From the NCBI GenBank assembly GCA_020860745.1, contig JAJBTR010000377.1, forward strand, positions 1-9,660: DNA of 9,660 nucleotides. The letters are read 5' to 3'. Below are positions 1 through 7,787 of this stretch, piece by piece. The translations under genes and the position numbers were made by a program. The notes under the pieces are model-generated. The model had not been told where the DNA came from. It did no database searches and was given only the letters and a program-made list of their open reading frames with translations. Within the stretch, counting starts at the first letter, position 1; each line of letters begins with the position of its first letter. This DNA comes from Lachnospiraceae bacterium (GTDB taxonomy: Bacteria; Bacillota; Clostridia; Lachnospirales; Lachnospiraceae).

Positions 1-7
1 AAAAAAC

Positions 8-12
8 GAGGA
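8..12 (+). promoter_or_regulatory. Putative ribosome binding site of the oppA gene
   Basis: GAGGA lies 9 nt before a CTG codon that is followed by Lys-Lys-Arg, the usual beginning of a lipoprotein signal peptide. No ATG, GTG or TTG occurs in frame between position 1 and the lipobox, so this spacing is the main argument for starting the gene at 22. The operon promoter must lie before the window. Confidence 0.45.
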
Positions 13-21
13 CCCCCAGAC

Positions 22-2217
22 CTGAAGAAGCGACTAGGAAGTCCGCTACTCGTCGGCGCGACGGCACTGCGCCTGGCGGCCTGCGGCGGGAGCAGCAGTT
101 ATGACTCCACAGCGGACACGTCGGCTGAGGCGGAGACGGAGAGTACAGATGATGCCGCCGCGGCTGAGACGACGGAGGGTGCGCCGGAAGGTTATGATGA
201 GACTTCCGCTGAAATTTATGATGCCGCACTCGGTGATTTCTATGAGGTTTATCTGTCTTCCCTAGAGGCGGAGTCAACTTCCGAGAGATGGGCACTGATG
301 GCACAGGCAGAGGCGTATCTGCTGGAGTCCGGTATTACGATTCCTACGAACACACAGGGCGGTTATACTTCCATGACGAGAGTGGCTCCCTATACAAGCG
401 CTTCCGTTCTCTGGGGTCTTGACACATATCGTTACGGCACATCCCTGGTGACGGAGGAAATCATTACCACAGAGGACATCGCTGCCATGAAGGAAGAGTG
501 GGGAGAACTGAAAGGTACCGGCACTTATCTGGAATGGGCGGAGTCTTATCTGACCGAGAACGGATATACCCTGAAAGATTCTTATGGTTATCCATACAAC
601 GCGGATCCCGCGACCTGGGATGTGTTTGCATCTTATCTTTCCACCGATCTGAATGCGAACTGCAATACCGTGGACGGCCTGGTACAGTATGATGCGGAGA
701 ACGAACTGCAGCCGGCGCTGGCTGAAAGCTGGGAAGTGTCCGATGACGGCCTGACTTATACGTTCCATCTTCGCGAGGGTGTGCAGTGGGTGGATTCCCA
801 GGGACGTGAGCTGGGTGAACTGACCGCAGACGATTTCGTAGCCGGCATGCAGCATCTGATGGATGCACAGGGCGGTATGGAGTATCTGATTGAGGGCGTG
901 ATTGTAAACGCGACCGAGTATATTTACGGAGAAGTTACAGACATCTCTGAGGTTGGTGTGGAAGCGACGGATGACTACACACTGGTCTACACACTGGAAG
1001 AGCCCTGCTCTTACTTTATGACAATGCTGAGCTTCAGCGTGTTTGCACCGCTGGATCGGGATTACTATGAGTCCTGCGGCGGCGGTTTCGGATCTGAGTA
1101 TGATAATTCCGCGTCCGATTACACCTACGGCACAGATTCGGACCACATTGCTTACTGCGGTCCTTACGTGGTAACCAACGCCACTGCAGCGAACAAGATT
1201 GTCTTCTCTGCAAACGAGTCCTATTATAATGCGGACGCGATCAATGTCAAGACTCTGACATGGGTTTACGAGGACGGCTCCGATGCCACCAAGAAATATA
1301 ACGATTTTATTGCAGGCACGTTGGATAATTGTGTAAGCCTGAATACTTCTTCTGTGGAAGTGGCAAAGGAAGACGGAAATTATGATCTGTATGCTTATAC
1401 GACAGATACTGACGCTACCACCTATCAGAGCTTTATGAACCTGAACCGCAACGCGTTTGCGAATACCAATGATACTACTACTGCAGTTTCCTCTCAGACT
1501 GAAGAAGAGGCGGCGCGGACCAATATCGCAGTGCAGAACCAGAATTTCCGTCTGGCAGTTGATTTTGCATTTGACCGCGGTTCCTATAATGCACAGTCTA
1601 CCGGCGAGGATCTGAAGTATACATCCCTGAGAAACTCTATTGTTCCGGGCAACTTTGTATCGCTGGAAGAGGATGTGACGATCGATATCAACGGTACGGC
1701 TACTACATTTGAGGCCGGCACTTACTATGGCGAGATTGTACAGGCTCAGATTGATGCGGACGGTATTCCGATCACCGCATGGGATCCGGAAGCGAACGAC
1801 GGTATCGGTTCCAGCGACGGATATGACGGCTGGTACAATGCGGATAACGCAATGGAGTATCTCGAGATGGCGATCGAAGAACTTGCGGAAGAGGGGCTTA
1901 CGGTTGATGAGGACAACCCGATTTACCTGGATCTTCCGTATCCAATCAGCAATGAGACCTACACAAACAGAGCAAATGCTTACAAGCAGTCTGTTGAGGC
2001 TTCTCTGAACGGTCTGGTTATCGTGAACCTGGTAGAATGCACCGACACAGATGAGTGGTTATATACCGGATATTACACAGACTACGGTTATGAGATGAAC
2101 TATGATCTGTTTGACCTTTCCGGATGGATTCCGGATTACGGAGATCCCGACACTTATCTGAATTGCTTCCTGCCGGATTATGACGGCTATATGACCAAGT
2201 GCTTTGGTATTTATTAA
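22..2217 (+). CDS. oppA: Ami/OppA-type oligopeptide-binding lipoprotein, apparently circularly permuted
   Basis: Extracellular lipid-anchored receptor that hands peptides to the OppBCDF importer. Counted from the CTG at 22 it has 731 residues. Residues 2-20 form a signal peptide and the lipobox LAAC puts the lipidated Cys at 21. An acidic Ser/Thr/Ala-rich linker runs to about 60. Residues about 62-165 resemble the C-terminal part of AmiA/OppA (AQAEAYLLESGITIP at 94-108). The normal N-terminal part of the family 5 binding fold starts only at about 185, with LAESWEVSDDGLTYTFHLRE at 233-252. The chain ends just after the WIPDYGDPDTYL motif (702-713). Asp705 aligns with the Asp that binds the peptide amino group in E. 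coli OppA. The order is thus permuted. The start is uncertain: CTG is rare, and Pro8 and Arg17 in the signal core are odd, so sequence error near a contig end is possible. The frame is open to position 1. Confidence 0.9.
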   Translation: MKKRLGSPLLVGATALRLAACGGSSSYDSTADTSAEAETESTDDAAAAETTEGAPEGYDETSAEIYDAALGDFYEVYLSSLEAESTSERWALMAQAEAYLLESGITIPTNTQGGYTSMTRVAPYTSASVLWGLDTYRYGTSLVTEEIITTEDIAAMKEEWGELKGTGTYLEWAESYLTENGYTLKDSYGYPYNADPATWDVFASYLSTDLNANCNTVDGLVQYDAENELQPALAESWEVSDDGLTYTFHLREGVQWVDSQGRELGELTADDFVAGMQHLMDAQGGMEYLIEGVIVNATEYIYGEVTDISEVGVEATDDYTLVYTLEEPCSYFMTMLSFSVFAPLDRDYYESCGGGFGSEYDNSASDYTYGTDSDHIAYCGPYVVTNATAANKIVFSANESYYNADAINVKTLTWVYEDGSDATKKYNDFIAGTLDNCVSLNTSSVEVAKEDGNYDLYAYTTDTDATTYQSFMNLNRNAFANTNDTTTAVSSQTEEEAARTNIAVQNQNFRLAVDFAFDRGSYNAQSTGEDLKYTSLRNSIVPGNFVSLEEDVTIDINGTATTFEAGTYYGEIVQAQIDADGIPITAWDPEANDGIGSSDGYDGWYNADNAMEYLEMAIEELAEEGLTVDEDNPIYLDLPYPISNETYTNRANAYKQSVEASLNGLVIVNLVECTDTDEWLYTGYYTDYGYEMNYDLFDLSGWIPDYGDPDTYLNCFLPDYDGYMTKCFGIY

Positions 2218-2240
2218 AAGTAAACAGTGACAATGGAGTG

Positions 2241-2273
2241 GAAGAGAACGGGGGAAATCCCTCCGTTCTCTTC
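2241..2273 (+). promoter_or_regulatory. Strong intercistronic hairpin between oppA and oppB
   Basis: Two perfect 11-nt complementary arms (2241-2251 and 2263-2273) can extend inward by a G-U wobble and two G-C pairs to a 14-bp stem with a 5-nt loop. It sits in the 81-nt gap after the receptor gene. No run of T follows, so it does not look like an efficient intrinsic terminator. Such hairpins after binding-protein genes commonly protect the upstream message end or cause partial termination, giving more receptor than permease. That role is inferred here. Confidence 0.75.
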
Positions 2274-2298
2274 TCATACCTTATGGGTGAGATAAATT

Positions 2299-3870
2299 AT
2301 GGCTAAATATTTAATATCAAGAATCATTCGGGGAATCGTCTCTATCGCTGTTGTGGTTGCCATCATCATGGTCATGATCTACGGGTTGATGGACCGGACT
2401 CTTGTGTTTGCGTCAGACGGCACGTATACTAAGATGACAAACAATTCAAAGGTCACCTACCGATATTCCAAGTGGGAGGAATATGGTTATCTGGATTATG
2501 TTCCCTATTCGGATTATATGCAGGAGCTGGCGGACAGCGGTGAGATCGATGAGGAGACGAGAGCATCTGCAGTGTCGATCGGCCGGACGGAGGACAAGGA
2601 TTCCGAGCTGGTCAGTGAATATGTAGCGCAGTTTACGGAATATTATGAGTCACAGGGATATACGGTGGTTCGTCTGGACGCTGTGCTGCAGGGGACAAAG
2701 AAAGTGGCCAGCGGCGGTACGCAGCAGCTGTTTGCATATCGGAATATTCCGCTCGGGAAGCGTCTGCTTTCCTACTTTGGCAGTATTTTTGTCATTGACA
2801 ATGTAAATAATGTGGAAGATATCGAGGGAGAGCGCGGGCTTACGTTTACCTGGTATGACCCGGTGTACGGCGGAGAGAAGTTTTCACCTGCTCTGATCGG
2901 AAATGGGACGACGCACAAATATCTGGTATATTTTGACAATCAGTTCCCGTATTTTCACCAGAATATACTGACAATCCATCTGGGAACATCCTATGTGGTT
3001 AACACGGGGGTGGATGTATTTACCACGATGACCGCATCTCAGGGTTCCTATGTAAAGTCGAATATTACCTATCCTACCGGGCTCACGGAGAGCAGTGCGG
3101 ATGATTTGCATACAGCGACTTACGTCAGCGGATCCATGAGCAGCAGTACTACGCTGGAAGCGAGGTATACGGATAACTATACCAGCGTACAGACCGTGAA
3201 AAACGGCATGTCGAAGATGGGGTACTCCTTTGTGATTGGCATCATTGCCGTCATCATATCCTATGGGCTGGGCATTCCGCTGGGTATTACCATGGCGCGG
3301 CGAAAGGACAAGCTGGTAGATCAGATCGGAACTGTCTACATTATCTTCATTCTGGCAGTACCGTCCCTGGCTTATATTTTCCTGTTTAAGGCGATTGGCG
3401 GAAAGATCGGATTGCCTACAACCTTTGACCTGGATTCGTCCAATAAACTGATGTATATCCTGCCGATTATTTCTCTTGCGCTGCCGTCCATCGCGAACCT
3501 GATGAAGTGGCTGCGGCGATATATGATTGACCAGATGACATCAGATTATGTAAAGTTTGCCAGGTCCGGAGGCTTGTCGGAGCAGGAGATATTTACCGGG
3601 CATGTTTTGAAAAATGCGTCGATCCCGATTATACACGATATTCCGTACAGCGTTTTGAGTGCATTGATCGGAGCGATTATCACGGAGCGTGTGTACAGTG
3701 TCCCCGGTGCCGGTAACCTGCTGACAGACGCGATCAATAAGTACGATAACAGCGTTATTGTCGGTGTGGCTATGTTTTACGCTATTCTGACGGTAGCATC
3801 CATCATCATTGGCGATGTCCTGATGTCTGTGGTCGACCCGCGGATTTCGTTCTCGTCGAAAAACCGCTAG
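2299..3870 (+). CDS. oppB: Oligopeptide ABC transporter permease, AmiC/OppB type, with large extracytoplasmic domain
   Basis: Membrane subunit that pairs with OppC to form the peptide channel. It has 523 residues, against about 300-310 for ordinary OppB and about 498 for pneumococcal AmiC as recalled. A first membrane segment lies at about 9-31. A polar domain of about 270 residues (32-305) follows and should face outside. The MetI-type permease core begins near 307 with membrane segments at about 309-330, 342-365, 386-404 and 486-508, plus one near 450-470. The cytoplasmic EAA loop that contacts an ATPase is visible at 417-440 (YVKFARSGGLSEQEIF, HVLKNA). The ATG has a GGGTGAG site 7 nt upstream. 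The gene follows the hairpin after oppA and lies 16 nt before oppC. The large outer domain may help dock the receptor, which is inference. Confidence 0.93.
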   Translation: MAKYLISRIIRGIVSIAVVVAIIMVMIYGLMDRTLVFASDGTYTKMTNNSKVTYRYSKWEEYGYLDYVPYSDYMQELADSGEIDEETRASAVSIGRTEDKDSELVSEYVAQFTEYYESQGYTVVRLDAVLQGTKKVASGGTQQLFAYRNIPLGKRLLSYFGSIFVIDNVNNVEDIEGERGLTFTWYDPVYGGEKFSPALIGNGTTHKYLVYFDNQFPYFHQNILTIHLGTSYVVNTGVDVFTTMTASQGSYVKSNITYPTGLTESSADDLHTATYVSGSMSSSTTLEARYTDNYTSVQTVKNGMSKMGYSFVIGIIAVIISYGLGIPLGITMARRKDKLVDQIGTVYIIFILAVPSLAYIFLFKAIGGKIGLPTTFDLDSSNKLMYILPIISLALPSIANLMKWLRRYMIDQMTSDYVKFARSGGLSEQEIFTGHVLKNASIPIIHDIPYSVLSALIGAIITERVYSVPGAGNLLTDAINKYDNSVIVGVAMFYAILTVASIIIGDVLMSVVDPRISFSSKNR

Positions 3871-3886
3871 AAAGGAGAGGTTTTTT

Positions 3887-4858
3887 ATGAAAGAGTATAA
3901 TTTAGATGAACTGGGCCTCTCAAAAGAGGAGCTGTTTTCGAAAGTTGACATTGACAGCCTGGATTCCGAGAAGATTACCGCGCCGAAGTATTCCTACTGG
4001 CGATCGGTGTTCCGTGTATTTTTCAAAAAGAAGATTAATATCATTATTCTGGCACTGCTGGTGGCGGTAGTGCTGATTTCCTATATTTATCCGGCTGTTT
4101 TTTCCTATGACCGGTTTGGCAATCTCTTAAGTTCCACGGCAAAGCACCTGTCTCCATCGGCGGCGATTCAGCAGTTCGGGTTCAGCATCCACTATATCCT
4201 GGGAACCGGTTCCGCCGGACAGTCCACGTTTGATGCGGTCTGGTACGGTGCACGGATTTCCATCTCCCTGGCGTTCGTCTGTGCAGCAATCAATATGACG
4301 GTTGGTGTGGTCGTCGGAGCGGTCTGGGGATTTTCCAAAAAAGTGGATGTAGTTATGACTGAGGTTTACAATATCATCGGTAACATTCCGTATGTCCTGT
4401 TAATAGCTGTCATGGTCATGCTGTTTTCAGCCAGCTTCTGGACGATGGTTCTGGCTATGACGATTACCGGCTGGCTTTATATCGCATATTTTATCCGGAC
4501 ACAGGTTATCATTATCCGTGACCGTGAGTATAACCTTGCATCGAAATGTCTGGGAACCGGCACGGTGAAGATTGCACTGAAGAATATCTTGCCGTTTATG
4601 ACGTCCATCATCGTTACGCTGCTGGCGACAGAACTTCCGTCCTATATTTCCTATGAGGTATTCCTCTCCTACATCGGCATGGGCCTGTCGGATATGTCCC
4701 TGGGCCGTCTGATTTACGAGGCGGAGAGCGCCATGGTTACGCCGGGATGGCAGTTTGAGTTCTGGAGCCCGGTGGCGGTGGCTTCTATCATCACGATTGT
4801 TCTCTACGTCGTGGGACAAAATCTGGGCGATGCCGCAGATCCGAGAATACATATGTAG
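3887..4858 (+). CDS. oppC: Oligopeptide ABC transporter permease, AmiD/OppC type
   Basis: Second channel-forming membrane subunit, 323 residues, a normal length for the family. An N-terminal cytoplasmic stretch contains TAPKYSYWRSVFR (31-43), closely matching AmiD. The first membrane segment is at about 50-70, followed by the HYILGTGSAGQSTFDAVWYG region (102-121) typical of OppC. Further membrane segments lie near 123-147, 165-182, 185-207, 241-262 and 294-311. The EAA loop, REYNLASKCLGTG (213-225) with KNILP at 232-236, is the coupling site for an ATPase. The C-terminal VVGQNLGDAADPRIHM is the characteristic ending. The start is well supported by AGGAGAGG at 3873-3880. The gene lies 16 nt after oppB and 10 nt before oppD, so they are surely co-transcribed. 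Nothing is broken or unusual here. Confidence 0.96.
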   Translation: MKEYNLDELGLSKEELFSKVDIDSLDSEKITAPKYSYWRSVFRVFFKKKINIIILALLVAVVLISYIYPAVFSYDRFGNLLSSTAKHLSPSAAIQQFGFSIHYILGTGSAGQSTFDAVWYGARISISLAFVCAAINMTVGVVVGAVWGFSKKVDVVMTEVYNIIGNIPYVLLIAVMVMLFSASFWTMVLAMTITGWLYIAYFIRTQVIIIRDREYNLASKCLGTGTVKIALKNILPFMTSIIVTLLATELPSYISYEVFLSYIGMGLSDMSLGRLIYEAESAMVTPGWQFEFWSPVAVASIITIVLYVVGQNLGDAADPRIHM

Positions 4859-4868
4859 GGGGGGCGTC

Positions 4869-6440
4869 ATGGAAGAGAAAAAAGTATTATTATCAATCAA
4901 AGATTTAGAAGTAAAGTTCCGGGTACGCGGCCGTATCCTTACGGCGATTCGTAACGTATCCCTGGATATCTATGAAAATGAGTCCATCGCTATCGTGGGC
5001 GAGTCCGGTTCCGGAAAGTCCGTGTTTACCAAGACATTTGCCGGCATGCTGGACAGCAACGGATTTATCAGCAAGGGCCGTATTATTTTCAATGATCCGG
5101 ATCTGGTAAAGCAGGTGGAACCGATCACGGACGACGCCAGAAAGCTGATGGAGGATTCTTTGCAGCGGCTGAACGCCGTGGCAAATCTGCAGTTCGGAGC
5201 AGCCACGTACCGTGAAATGCTCGAACTGGACAGCGAGTATCGCGAGAAGACGATGCCGGATGAGAAGGGGAAACCGACTCAGACGCCGGACGCGGCATGG
5301 TTGTCCGCTTACAATGAGAAAAAGGCGGCGCTGCAGGCACAGTATAATAAAGAGATTGCGGCTCCGATCACGGAGGAGATGAAAGAGCAGAACCTGCTGA
5401 TTGCAAAGGAAATCCATCTTTCTGTCGGCCGTCTGGCAAAGCGCACGCGGAAAAAACGGGCGCACGCGATCGTGGATGCGTTTAAAAAGGCGATGCAGCT
5501 TGGCCTGGATCTGAATGATGGGGATGTCCGGACCAAAGTGTTCGAGGAAGTGACGTTCCGCGTGGCCTATGACCATGAGACGGACACGGAGCTCCACGGC
5601 ACCTGTATTCTGAACCTGGCAAAAGTGCAGGATGAGAAAGACTGGGGACAGATTCGCGGAAGAAAGATTTCCACGGTATTCCAGGACCCGATGACCTCCC
5701 TGGATCCGATCATCACGATCGGAAAGCAGATGACATCCATCATCATGAAGCATCAGAAGTGTTCTGAGGTGGAGGCGAGACGGCGTGCCATTGAGATGAT
5801 GGATAAGGTGGGTATTCCTCACCCGGAGGCACGGTTTGACGATTATCCGTTCCAGTATTCCGGCGGCATGCGCCAGCGTATCGTTATCGCGATCGCGCTT
5901 TCCTGCCAGCCGAAGATCTTAATCTGTGATGAGCCGACCACGGCTCTGGATGTGACGATTCAGGCGCAGATTCTGCAGCTGATCAAGGATCTGCAGAAAG
6001 AATTTAATTACACGACGGTATTTATCACGCATGATCTGGGCGTGGTGGCGAACATTGCAGACCGTGTGGCTGTGATTTATGCGGGACAGATTATAGAGCT
6101 GGGAACGGTGGAGGAGGTCTTCTATGATCCCAGGCATCCGTATACCTGGGCGCTGCTTTCTTCCCTGCCGCAGCTGGCGCAGAAGAACACGAAGCTGTAT
6201 TCCATCACCGGAACGCCGCCCTCCCTGTATAACGAGATCAAGGGAGACGCCTTTGCGCCGAGGAATCCGTATTGCATGAAGATTGATACGTTGCTGGAGC
6301 CTCCGATGTTCCGGGTTTCCGACACGCATTACGCGAAGACCTGGCTGCTGGAGGAGAATGCACCGAAGACGGAGAAGCCGGAGGGCATTCGCGACATTCA
6401 TGAGAAACTCACTCACGCATTTAATATACAGGAGATTTGA
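4869..6440 (+). CDS. oppD: Oligopeptide ABC transporter ATPase, AmiE/OppD type, with about 170-residue insertion
   Basis: Cytoplasmic ATPase that powers peptide import with OppF. It has 523 residues against about 355 for AmiE. Walker A is GESGSGKS (44-51), the Q-loop Gln is 272, the signature YSGGMRQR is 330-337, Walker B ends ICDEP with Asp354 and Glu355, TALD follows at 358-361, and the switch His is 388. The distance from Walker A to the Q-loop is about 170 residues longer than usual: a charged, mainly helical-looking block (about 77-247, including [10 protein letters not shown] at 188-197) interrupts the strand region after GRIIFND. The C-terminal oligopeptide region ([14 protein letters not shown]) keeps only one Cys (PYCMK), so the four-Cys iron-sulfur site of many OppD proteins is absent, as in AmiE. 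The ATG at 4869 has a G-rich site overlapping the oppC stop. An upstream in-frame ATG at 4755 lies inside oppC and is unlikely. Confidence 0.95.
   Translation: MEEKKVLLSIKDLEVKFRVRGRILTAIRNVSLDIYENESIAIVGESGSGKSVFTKTFAGMLDSNGFISKGRIIFNDPDLVKQVEPITDDARKLMEDSLQRLNAVANLQFGAATYREMLELDSEYREKTMPDEKGKPTQTPDAAWLSAYNEKKAALQAQYNKEIAAPITEEMKEQNLLIAKEIHLSVGRLAKRTRKKRAHAIVDAFKKAMQLGLDLNDGDVRTKVFEEVTFRVAYDHETDTELHGTCILNLAKVQDEKDWGQIRGRKISTVFQDPMTSLDPIITIGKQMTSIIMKHQKCSEVEARRRAIEMMDKVGIPHPEARFDDYPFQYSGGMRQRIVIAIALSCQPKILICDEPTTALDVTIQAQILQLIKDLQKEFNYTTVFITHDLGVVANIADRVAVIYAGQIIELGTVEEVFYDPRHPYTWALLSSLPQLAQKNTKLYSITGTPPSLYNEIKGDAFAPRNPYCMKIDTLLEPPMFRVSDTHYAKTWLLEENAPKTEKPEGIRDIHEKLTHAFNIQEI
6430..6434 (+). 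promoter_or_regulatory. Ribosome binding site deciding the oppF start
   Basis: AGGAG lies inside the end of oppD, 8 nt before the GTG at 6443 but only 2 nt before the in-frame TTG at 6437. The spacing favours GTG. Its position ahead of the oppD stop suggests coupled translation of the two ATPases. Confidence 0.7.
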
Positions 6441-6442
6441 AC

Positions 6443-7762
6443 GTGCCGACATCAAACGAACAAAATAAAAAGAAAATATCGGGTTCGTCCGGCGTCCTGC
6501 CGGAGCACGGCCCTATCGATGAAAATGGCAGGGAAATCTTACTGTCAGTGAAAAATATCGATATTACTTTCGGAAAAGGCGATACCACGGTGAAAGCGGT
6601 AAAAAACGCGTCTTTTGATATCTACAAGGGGGAGACATTTTCCCTGGTGGGCGAGTCTGGTTCCGGTAAGACGACCATCGGCCGTGCCGTGATCCGGGTA
6701 AACCCTTTGTCCGCCGGTGAGATTCAGTACAAGGGAACCCGTATTTCCGGGAAGATTTCCCGTGCGCTGGACCGGGAGGTCATCCGCAATATTCAGATGG
6801 TTTTCCAGGATCCGGCGGCGTCCTTAAACGAGCGCGCTACAGTGGATTACATTGTATCTGAGGGCCTTTATAACTTTCATCTCTATGAGGACGATAAGGA
6901 CCGGGAGCGGAAAGTAGAGGACATGATCAATGAGGTGGGACTTCTGCCGGAGCACCTGACCCGTTATCCCCACGAGTTTTCCGGAGGACAGCGGCAGAGA
7001 ATCGGCCTGGCCAGAGCGATGGTCATGGAGCCGGAGTTGGTCGTGGCGGATGAGCCGATTTCCGCTCTGGATGTTTCCATCCGTGCCCAGGTCTTGAACC
7101 TGCTGAAAAAGTTCCAGAGAGAGAAAGGAACCACCTACCTGTTTATCGCACACGACCTGTCTATCGTACGATTTATCTCGGACAGAATCGGCGTTATTTA
7201 CAAGGGAAATATCGTTGAGGTTGCCGACGCGGAGGAACTGTTTGATTACCCGCTGCACCCGTACACTCACTCTCTGATTTCTGCGATTCCGATTCCGGAT
7301 CCGCAGTTGGAGAAGAATAAGGTACAGTATATTTACGATCCGTCCGTCCATGACTACAGCGAGGATCAGCCGGAGTTTGTCAACATCGGCCATGATCACT
7401 GGGTCTGGGGTAATAAGAAAGAGATCGAGGAGTATAAGGCAATCCGCGAGGAAGGAGAGCCGATCAAGGCGATCACGATCTCCAAATCCGGCGCGGGATT
7501 AGACAGCGGTTCCCATCAGGTGGAGCTGGACAAGGCGGAGCAGGAATTTTTGAAGGCGCCTGTCCACGATACCGGAAATATTCTGTACGGAGTATTGTCC
7601 TTCTTTATCCCGATACTCGGAGCGATACTGGCGGTTGCATTCCGGAAACATCTGTATCTGCGCAACCGTAAGGTCTGCAGGAAAGGAGCCATCGCGGGAC
7701 TGATTTTCTATATCGTCATCGTGGCGATCTTCCTGGTGTTATTGTTGCTGGTTATTGTGTAA
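6443..7762 (+). CDS. oppF: Oligopeptide ABC transporter ATPase, AmiF/OppF type, with C-terminal membrane extension
   Basis: Partner ATPase of OppD. From the GTG at 6443 it has 439 residues, against about 308 for AmiF. Walker A is GESGSGKTT (70-78), the Q-loop Gln is 122, the signature FSGGQRQR starts at 179, Walker B is VVADEP with Asp203 and Glu204, and the switch His is 237. [20 protein letters not shown] and the following [16 protein letters not shown] match the normal AmiF ending, which occurs about 110 residues before this protein stops. The extra tail has a polar linker, a hydrophobic stretch at 380-400 broken by Pro and Gly, a short loop with seven Arg/Lys, and a hydrophobic C-terminus (about 415-439). 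A membrane-attached OppF is unusual because this subunit is normally held only by the permeases. The gene starts 2 nt after oppD and lies 25 nt before the next gene. Confidence 0.94.
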   Translation: MPTSNEQNKKKISGSSGVLPEHGPIDENGREILLSVKNIDITFGKGDTTVKAVKNASFDIYKGETFSLVGESGSGKTTIGRAVIRVNPLSAGEIQYKGTRISGKISRALDREVIRNIQMVFQDPAASLNERATVDYIVSEGLYNFHLYEDDKDRERKVEDMINEVGLLPEHLTRYPHEFSGGQRQRIGLARAMVMEPELVVADEPISALDVSIRAQVLNLLKKFQREKGTTYLFIAHDLSIVRFISDRIGVIYKGNIVEVADAEELFDYPLHPYTHSLISAIPIPDPQLEKNKVQYIYDPSVHDYSEDQPEFVNIGHDHWVWGNKKEIEEYKAIREEGEPIKAITISKSGAGLDSGSHQVELDKAEQEFLKAPVHDTGNILYGVLSFFIPILGAILAVAFRKHLYLRNRKVCRKGAIAGLIFYIVIVAIFLVLLLLVIV

Positions 7763-7787
7763 AGTATAGACGGGAAGGAGATTTTGC

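Noticed and set aside
298..300. ATG at 298 as the oppA start
   Set aside because: It would discard the signal peptide and lipobox that are in frame upstream, and it falls inside the conserved AQAEAYLL helix.
205..540. N-terminal part of oppA as a leftover of a tandem duplicate gene
   Set aside because: The same C-terminal type segment is absent from the end of the protein, so the family fold occurs once in changed order rather than twice. A chimeric assembly remains possible but would not explain the fitting signal peptide and linker.
274..1146. Long minus-strand reading frame opposite oppA (290 codons)
   Set aside because: It lies opposite a clear binding-protein gene and its translation has no recognisable domain. 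It is explained by the codon bias of the plus-strand gene.
2241..2280. Hairpin after oppA read as a full intrinsic terminator
   Set aside because: No T tract follows the stem, and the downstream permease genes have no other evident promoter in the gap.
4755..4868. Earlier ATG for oppD at 4755
   Set aside because: It would add 38 residues that overlap the oppC coding end and have no family resemblance. The ATG at 4869 begins [15 protein letters not shown] as in AmiE.
4905..5822. Long minus-strand reading frame opposite oppD (305 codons)
   Set aside because: It covers the Walker A and insertion region of a well-supported ATPase in the other strand; its translation is His/Arg/Leu-rich with no family features.
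6437..6442. TTG start for oppF at 6437
   Set aside because: The ribosome binding site would be only 2 nt away. The GTG at 6443 has an 8-nt spacing.
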